Positions 24,807-29,550 of a stretch of DNA of 29,550 nt are shown piece after piece. The notes below the pieces were generated by a model, which ran no database searches, had not been told where the DNA came from, and saw only the letters and a list, made by a program, of their open reading frames with translations. The first letter of the stretch is position 1, and every line of letters starts with the position of its first letter. Made by a program: the position numbers and the translations under genes. This DNA comes from CAZDXJ01 sp964509475 (GTDB lineage Bacteria; Pseudomonadota; Gammaproteobacteria; Methylococcales; Methylomonadaceae): contig CAZDXJ010000031.1 of assembly GCA_964509475.1 (NCBI GenBank), positions 1 to 29,550 of the forward strand, read 5' to 3'.

Positions 24807-26087
24807 ATGGCGGAAATAGTTGATATTCAAGCAAGAGAGATTTTAGATTCACGCGGTAATCCAACGGTTGCCGCAGAAGTCGTGTTAGCTTCCGGCGAGG
24901 TCGGTAGCGCCATGGTGCCATCCGGTGCATCAACCGGTGAACGTGAAGCCATTGAATTGCGTGATGGCGATAAATCCCGTTATCTGGGTAAAGGCGTGTT
25001 GAAAGCGGTTGAAAACGTTAATACCGAAATCCGTTCGGCAATCGTGGGTATGGAAGCGTCCGATCAGGCCGCTATTGATAATAAAATGATTGAACTGGAC
25101 GCTACCGAAACCAAAGCACGGTTGGGTGCGAATGCGATGTTGGCGGTATCGATGGCGGCCGCTCATGCGGCGGCCAAAGCCGGTGGCATTCCTCTGTATC
25201 GTTATTTGCATCAAGGCGATGAGTTCATTATGCCGGTGCCGATGATGAATATCATCAATGGCGGATCGCATGCGGACAACAGCGTCGATCTTCAGGAGTT
25301 TATGATTCTGCCGGTAGGCGCACCGACTTTTCGGGAAGCGATTCGTTATGGTGCGGAAGTATTCCATAATCTGAAAAAAGTTTTATCAAAGCAGGGTATG
25401 GCCACGACAGTGGGTGATGAAGGGGGATTTGCGCCGAATCTGCCGTCCAATGAAGCCGCTATTGGTGTGATTTTGCAGGCTATTGAACAGGCCGGTTATA
25501 AACCGGGCGAAGATATTTTCCTGGGTCTGGATGCAGCGAGTTCTGAATACTATAAAAACGGTGTTTATGATCTGGAATCCGAAGGCAAGCAATTAACTTC
25601 GGAACAAAATGCGGAATTTTTTGCCGATTGGGTGAATAAATATCCGATTATCAGTATCGAAGATGGTATGGATGAAAACGACTGGGACGGCTGGAAATTG
25701 TTGACTGATAAAATTGGCGATAGAATCCAGCTGGTTGGTGATGATTTGTTTGTCACTAACCCGGCAATCCTGAAACAAGGGATTGAAAAAAACATTGCCA
25801 ATTCGATTTTGATCAAAGTAAACCAGATCGGTACCTTGACCGAAACTTTAAAAGCCATTGAAATGGCGCAATCCGCTTCTTATTCGGCGGTTGTTTCGCA
25901 TCGTTCGGGTGAAACCGAAGATGTGACCATTGCCGATTTGGTGGTTGCCACCGGTACGGGCCAGATTAAAACCGGCTCTCTGAGTCGTTCCGATCGTATC
26001 GCCAAATATAATCGTTTGATGAAAATTGAGCTGGAATTGGGCGAACAGGCGAAATATGCAGGACGTGATGCTTTCAACCGGTTGTAA
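24807..26087 (+). CDS. eno: Enolase (2-phosphoglycerate dehydratase)
   Basis: Enolase interconverts 2-phosphoglycerate and phosphoenolpyruvate in glycolysis; the PEP can feed the KdsA reaction encoded next door. The 426-residue protein has the catalytic Glu at about 205 in GDEGGFAPN, magnesium ligands Asp242, Glu285 (in SIEDGM) and Asp312 (in VGDDLF), catalytic Lys337 (in LIKVNQIGTLTET), and the signature SHRSGETED. An AGGAAAA ribosome-binding site precedes the ATG, 8 bp after kdsA. In E. coli enolase is also part of the RNA degradosome, which cannot be assessed here. Confidence 0.98.
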   Translation: MAEIVDIQAREILDSRGNPTVAAEVVLASGEVGSAMVPSGASTGEREAIELRDGDKSRYLGKGVLKAVENVNTEIRSAIVGMEASDQAAIDNKMIELDATETKARLGANAMLAVSMAAAHAAAKAGGIPLYRYLHQGDEFIMPVPMMNIINGGSHADNSVDLQEFMILPVGAPTFREAIRYGAEVFHNLKKVLSKQGMATTVGDEGGFAPNLPSNEAAIGVILQAIEQAGYKPGEDIFLGLDAASSEYYKNGVYDLESEGKQLTSEQNAEFFADWVNKYPIISIEDGMDENDWDGWKLLTDKIGDRIQLVGDDLFVTNPAILKQGIEKNIANSILIKVNQIGTLTETLKAIEMAQSASYSAVVSHRSGETEDVTIADLVVATGTGQIKTGSLSRSDRIAKYNRLMKIELELGEQAKYAGRDAFNRL

Positions 26088-26107
26088 TCTGGCTGGCATT
26101 ACGGATT

Positions 26108-26137
26108 AAAGCGGAGAGTCGTGTTTCTCTCCGCTTT
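26108..26137 (+). terminator. Strong hairpin between eno and ftsB
   Basis: AAAGCGGAGAG (26108-26118) and CTCTCCGCTTT (26127-26137) form a perfect 11-bp stem with an 8-nt loop, 20 bp after eno and 15 bp before the ftsB start. The only U-run is the stem's own TTT, so full termination is doubtful. It may attenuate ftsB expression or protect the eno 3' end. Confidence 0.55.
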
Positions 26138-26152
26138 ATAGCCATAAAATCC

Positions 26153-26422
26153 ATGAAATTCCTCATTGCCGTGCTTGTTGTTTTGATTGCTCTATTGCAA
26201 TACCGCTTATGGTTTGGTGACGGCAGTATTCGCCAAAACCGGATTTATCAGCAGCGGCTTGATGTCTTGGAAGAGGAAGTGCTGAACAAGCGCCGCCGTA
26301 ATGAGGCGCTTTACGCTGAAGTACTGGAATTGCGTAAAGGGGGAGAAGCTATTGAGGAACATGCCCGTTACGACCTGGGCATGATTAAGGAAGGAGAAAC
26401 CTTCTTTCAGGTGATCCAATAA
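26153..26422 (+). CDS. ftsB: Cell division protein FtsB
   Basis: FtsB is a small bitopic inner-membrane protein of the FtsQLB complex that activates septal peptidoglycan synthesis. The 89-residue sequence has a transmembrane helix (about 3-17, ending LLQYRLWFGDGS), a coiled coil (about 25-58) and the conserved end region EAIEEHARYDLGMIKEGETFFQV. It is somewhat shorter than E. coli FtsB (103), which has a longer disordered tail. The ftsB-ispD-ispF order matches E. coli. A strong hairpin sits just upstream and no clear ribosome-binding site is visible. Confidence 0.94.
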   Translation: MKFLIAVLVVLIALLQYRLWFGDGSIRQNRIYQQRLDVLEEEVLNKRRRNEALYAEVLELRKGGEAIEEHARYDLGMIKEGETFFQVIQ

Positions 26423-26424
26423 AC

Positions 26425-27132
26425 ATGAGACGAGTATCGATACAATTTTGGGCTATCGTACCTGCGGCGGGTGTTGGTAAGCGCATGTCGGCAGACCGGC
26501 CCAAGCAATATCTTGAACTCAATGGCCGTTGTGTGATTGAGCATACGCTGACCCGGTTACTGGGAGCGGAGGTTTTTTCTGCCGTGTCGGTCGCCATTTC
26601 AAGCGGTGATCCTTATTGGCCACAATTGCCGCTATCCCGGCATGAAAAAATCATTCGTGCCCAGGGTGGTAAAGAACGTGCCGATTCCGTTTTATCGGCT
26701 TTACTGGCGATACAGGACAAAGCGGCCGATCAGGACTGGGTTTTAGTGCATGATGCGGCGCGGCCTTGTTTGACGACAGCCGATATTCATGGCTTGATTG
26801 ACCAGGTCTGCAATGATGATGTGGGTGGTATTTTGGCGCTGGCATCGCACGATACCTTGAAGGATGTTGATAGTGAGCGTATTACCGGCACCATCGATAG
26901 AAGCCGGATATGGCGGGCATTGACACCGCAAATGTTTCGTTATGGGGTTTTGAAACAGGCTTTGCAGGAGGCGGCGGTTAACGCGGCATGGGTGACCGAT
27001 GAAGCCAGCGCGCTGGAATTAAAAGGCTTGCAGCCTAAAATTGTCGAAGGAAGGCCGGACAATATTAAAATCACCCGGCCCGAAGATCTGGCGTTAGCGA
27101 ATTTTTATCTGGAGCAACAATGTTTAGAATAG
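26425..27132 (+). CDS. ispD: 2-C-methyl-D-erythritol 4-phosphate cytidylyltransferase
   Basis: IspD is the third enzyme of the MEP isoprenoid pathway; it uses CTP to make CDP-methylerythritol. The 235-residue protein has the nucleotide-binding motif PAAGVGKRMSADRPKQYLEL, the VLVHDAARPC segment and a C-terminal DNIKITRPEDLALA typical of the family. It starts 2 bp after the ftsB stop. Its end overlaps ispF by 13 bp, a common arrangement that sometimes becomes an ispDF fusion; here the genes remain separate and in different frames. Confidence 0.96.
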   Translation: MRRVSIQFWAIVPAAGVGKRMSADRPKQYLELNGRCVIEHTLTRLLGAEVFSAVSVAISSGDPYWPQLPLSRHEKIIRAQGGKERADSVLSALLAIQDKAADQDWVLVHDAARPCLTTADIHGLIDQVCNDDVGGILALASHDTLKDVDSERITGTIDRSRIWRALTPQMFRYGVLKQALQEAAVNAAWVTDEASALELKGLQPKIVEGRPDNIKITRPEDLALANFYLEQQCLE

Positions 27133-27602
27133 GGCAAGGTTACGATGTGCATGCTTTCCAGGAACACGGTGATGTCATTCTGGGCGGTGTGAAAATTGAT
27201 TATGACAAGGGTTTGGCGGCGCATTCCGATGGTGATGTAGTATTGCATGCACTGTGCGATGCCTTGCTGGGCGCGGCGGCGTTAGGTGATATCGGGTTAC
27301 ATTTTCCAGACACCGATCCGCAATTCAAGGGCGCCGACAGCCGGGTTTTGTTGTGCCATGTTTACACTAAAGTACAGGACAAAGGTTATAAACTGGTCAA
27401 TACCGATATTACCATTATTGCTCAGGCACCCAAAATATCACCTTATAGTTCGCAGATGCGGCAAAATATTGCCGATGATTTGCAAGTTGATGTCGATTGT
27501 GTGAACGTCAAGGCAACGACTACAGAAAAATTGGGCTTCACCGGGCGCAAGGAGGGTATCGCTGTCCAGGCAGTGGTTTTATTGGAAAAACAATCTCAAT
27601 GA
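27120..27602 (+). CDS. ispF: 2-C-methyl-D-erythritol 2,4-cyclodiphosphate synthase
   Basis: IspF cyclises CDP-methylerythritol 2-phosphate in the MEP pathway as a zinc-dependent trimer. The 160-residue protein begins FRIGQGYDVHAF, giving zinc ligands Asp9 and His11, with the third at about His43 in HSDGDVVLHALCDALLGA. The signature DIGLHFPDTDPQFKGADS and the C-terminal KATTTEKLGFTGRKEGI are present. The ATG lies inside ispD (13-bp overlap) and the stop directly abuts truD. Confidence 0.97.
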   Translation: MFRIGQGYDVHAFQEHGDVILGGVKIDYDKGLAAHSDGDVVLHALCDALLGAAALGDIGLHFPDTDPQFKGADSRVLLCHVYTKVQDKGYKLVNTDITIIAQAPKISPYSSQMRQNIADDLQVDVDCVNVKATTTEKLGFTGRKEGIAVQAVVLLEKQSQ

Positions 27603-28628
27603 ATGATGAGTGTTTTGCCAGATTGGCCTTATGCCTATAGTGGCCCTGAAAGCACAGGCAATATACGCCGCTATGTGGAAGATTTCGAAGTCAATGAACA
27701 ATTAGGCTTCGAGCTTTCGGGAAAGGGTGAGCATGTTTTTTTGTGGATTGAAAAACGGGGTGAAAATACCGATTATATTGCCCGGCAATTAGCACGCTTT
27801 GCCAAAGTCCACTGCCGGGATATTGGTTATGCCGGCCTGAAAGATCGCCATGCCTTGACCCGGCAATGGTTCAGCGTATATTTGCCAGGAAAGGAAGAGC
27901 CGGGTTGGACGGCATTTTCCGGGGATAGGGTCAAAGTATTGCGAAGCACAAGGCACAACCGGAAATTGAAACGCGGCGTGTTGCAGGGCAATCATTTTAA
28001 TTTGACCATTCGTGATTGGGATGGTAGTCAAGCGGGCACCCGGCAGCGGCTGGAAATCATCAAGAACAAGGGAATACCGAATTACTTTGGCCCGCAGCGT
28101 TTTGGCCGTTCGGGACAAAACCTCAACAAAGCGGTACAGATGTTCCGGGGACAGCGGGTCAAGCGCCAGCAACGCAGCCTTTATCTGTCCGCTGCGCGAG
28201 CGTTTTTGTTCAATCAAATCCTGGCTCATCGGGTGCAGCGTGGGGATTGGGATAAAGCCCTGTCGGGAGATACCTTCATATTTGATAAATCGCATCAGTA
28301 TTTTAAATCCACGCAAGCCGATAGCACAATTTTGCAACGACTTGAACATTTTGTGATTCATCCGTCGGGTTGTTTATATGGTCTGGGCGAAACCGATAAT
28401 TGCGATTTGGCATTGAGTCTGGAAACACAGATCATTGAACGTTTTCCTGTATTGCGTGAAGGACTGGAAAAATCGGGGGTACACCGATCGCGGCGGGCGT
28501 TGCGGGTAAGAGCAGAGGATTTGCGATGGCATATCAATCAATCGGTTTTGACGGTAGCATTTTTTTTGCCAGCCGGTAGTTATGCAACTTCATTGTTACG
28601 GGAATTTATTGATTTCAAGGAATTTTAG
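27603..28628 (+). CDS. truD: tRNA pseudouridine(13) synthase
   Basis: TruD converts uridine 13 of some tRNAs, notably tRNA(Glu), to pseudouridine. The 341-residue protein has the catalytic Asp81 in YAGLKDRHALTRQWFS. It also has the TruD-specific insertion region with NYFGPQRFGRSGQNLNKA and SAARAFLFNQILAHRV, and the C-terminal FFLPAGSYATSLLREFI. The ATG at 27603 (or the next codon, also ATG) directly follows the ispF stop. The E. coli order ispF-truD is the same; there surE follows, here uppP does. Confidence 0.96.
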   Translation: MMSVLPDWPYAYSGPESTGNIRRYVEDFEVNEQLGFELSGKGEHVFLWIEKRGENTDYIARQLARFAKVHCRDIGYAGLKDRHALTRQWFSVYLPGKEEPGWTAFSGDRVKVLRSTRHNRKLKRGVLQGNHFNLTIRDWDGSQAGTRQRLEIIKNKGIPNYFGPQRFGRSGQNLNKAVQMFRGQRVKRQQRSLYLSAARAFLFNQILAHRVQRGDWDKALSGDTFIFDKSHQYFKSTQADSTILQRLEHFVIHPSGCLYGLGETDNCDLALSLETQIIERFPVLREGLEKSGVHRSRRALRVRAEDLRWHINQSVLTVAFFLPAGSYATSLLREFIDFKEF

Positions 28629-29420
28629 ATGGACATTTTGCAGGCCATCGTATTGGCTTTTTTACAAGGTTTAACGGAATTTCTGCCAATTTCCAGTTCG
28701 GCACATTTGATTTTATTGCCAAAATTGTTAGGTTGGCAAGATCAAGGCAGTGCTTTTGATGTAGCTGTACATATCGGTACATTAACGGCTGTGGTGGTTT
28801 ATTTTCGTAAAGATGTTTTGGCAATGCTGGGGGCCTGGTTTTCCTCGTTGCGTGGCAAAGCAATGACTGATCAGGCACGTCTGGCCTGGTATGTCATTTT
28901 AGCTACAATTCCGGTAGGGTTGGTGGGCATCAGTATACCGGATACCATTGCAACCCAATTGCGTTCGCCATTAGTCATTGCTTGGGCGACGATTGTTTTC
29001 GCCTTGTTAATCGCTCTGGCAGAAAAAATGGCAAAAGAAAATAAACATAAGGTCAGTTTATCCGCTGCCATTGTGATTGGTCTGTTTCAGGCTATTGCCT
29101 TGATTCCCGGTACATCGCGTTCTGGCATTACCATTACTGCCGGTTTGTTGATGGGCTTGAGCCGTGATGAAGCCGCGCGTTTTTCTTTTTTGTTATCCAT
29201 ACCTGTCATTGCCCTGGCGGGTTTGTTGAAAACCGCTGAACTGTTGCAATCGCCGGAGCCCGTTATGTGGCATCTGATGTTAATCGGTATACTGCTATCC
29301 GCCACTGTGGCGTATCTAACAATCGCCTGGTTTTTAGCTTTATTGGAACGGATAGGTTTGGGACCCTTTGTCTGGTATCGATTATTGTTAGGCGCTGTTT
29401 TGTTTGCTGTATTTTTGTGA
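28629..29420 (+). CDS. uppP: Undecaprenyl-diphosphatase UppP (BacA)
   Basis: UppP dephosphorylates undecaprenyl pyrophosphate, recycling the lipid carrier for peptidoglycan and O-antigen; overexpression gives bacitracin resistance. The 263-residue protein is highly hydrophobic, with several membrane helices. It carries both active-site motifs: GLTEFLPISSSAHLIL (about 14-29) and PGTSRSG (161-167), followed by the typical GLLMGLSRDEAARFSFLLSIP. The ATG abuts the truD stop with no gap, so translation is probably coupled. It ends the run of plus-strand genes that includes the isoprenoid-precursor genes. Confidence 0.96.
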   Translation: MDILQAIVLAFLQGLTEFLPISSSAHLILLPKLLGWQDQGSAFDVAVHIGTLTAVVVYFRKDVLAMLGAWFSSLRGKAMTDQARLAWYVILATIPVGLVGISIPDTIATQLRSPLVIAWATIVFALLIALAEKMAKENKHKVSLSAAIVIGLFQAIALIPGTSRSGITITAGLLMGLSRDEAARFSFLLSIPVIALAGLLKTAELLQSPEPVMWHLMLIGILLSATVAYLTIAWFLALLERIGLGPFVWYRLLLGAVLFAVFL

Positions 29421-29458
29421 ATGTGGAAGTAGAGTTTTCGACGAACGGATTCGTTACG

Positions 29459-29483
29459 GGTAAATTTCTGATTAAGATTTACC
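29459..29483 (+). terminator. Hairpin after uppP (weak terminator candidate)
   Basis: GGTAAAT (29459-29465) and ATTTACC (29477-29483) form a 7-bp stem with an 11-nt loop, 38 bp past uppP. There is no U-tract, so it may be incidental. Confidence 0.25.
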
Positions 29484-29498
29484 GGATATAAAAATACC

Positions 29499-29526
29499 TT
29501 GACACAAAAGGAAAAGGCTATATAAT
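29499..29526 (+). promoter_or_regulatory. Near-consensus sigma-70 promoter at the window edge
   Basis: TTGACA (29499-29504) and TATAAT (29521-29526) are both consensus, with a 16-bp spacer, followed by a GC-rich start region (GGCCAGC). Such strength and a GC-rich discriminator are typical of tRNA or rRNA promoters. The transcribed gene begins near or beyond the window end and cannot be identified. Confidence 0.75.
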
Positions 29527-29550
29527 GGCCAGCTCTTTTGCAGAAGCCAG

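Overview
The window looks like a gammaproteobacterial chromosome segment of moderate GC. It is mostly well-conserved housekeeping genes, with one small accessory or decayed stretch. The evidence is the FabI, PyrG, Eno, RnhA and FtsB sequences, which resemble E. coli versions residue for residue at key sites, and several local gene orders. A methanotroph-like group (Methylococcales) is a plausible guess, but nothing in the window proves it.

Layout. 1-2985: ppiD (periplasmic folding factor), with the tail of an upstream terminator before it, converging on fabI (enoyl-ACP reductase). 3156-9231: a four-gene peptide-type ABC importer of YejABEF/Opp-Dpp type (binding lipoprotein, two permeases, one fused double ATPase). 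The genes overlap or nearly touch, and an extended -10 promoter lies upstream. 9232-9600: non-coding; it holds a 151-bp foldback element with GTA(A/T) ends and near-identical 8-bp flanking repeats, inserted 1 bp past the stop of a cold-shock gene. 9601-11430 (minus): a CspA-type gene with its own strong promoter and ~146-nt leader, then mltD. 11573-13265 (plus): a yafS-like methyltransferase, rnhA and yaiL. The mltD/yafS/rnhA neighbourhood is as in E. coli but lacks gloB. 13266-14972: the accessory patch, with a calcineurin-like phosphoesterase whose natural start appears to be ATA, then a 706-bp ISL3-type insertion-sequence remnant with intact terminal repeats. 14973-19726 (minus): an SNF2-family helicase, a SWIM zinc-finger protein two bases behind it, and an MtfA-type zinc metallopeptidase.

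19881-29420 (plus): accA, tilS, pyrG, kdsA, eno, ftsB, ispD, ispF, truD, uppP, tightly packed with several start/stop overlaps. These serve fatty-acid initiation, tRNA modification, CTP, KDO, glycolysis, division, isoprenoid precursors and undecaprenyl-phosphate recycling; many converge on envelope synthesis. 29499-29526 is a near-consensus sigma-70 promoter driving something beyond the window.

No tRNA, rRNA, CRISPR array or intact transposase was found. I saw no clear new defence or biosynthetic system. The best leads are the IS66-like miniature element, the ATA start, the SNF2/SWIM/MtfA module, and unusual membrane architecture in two ABC-importer subunits.
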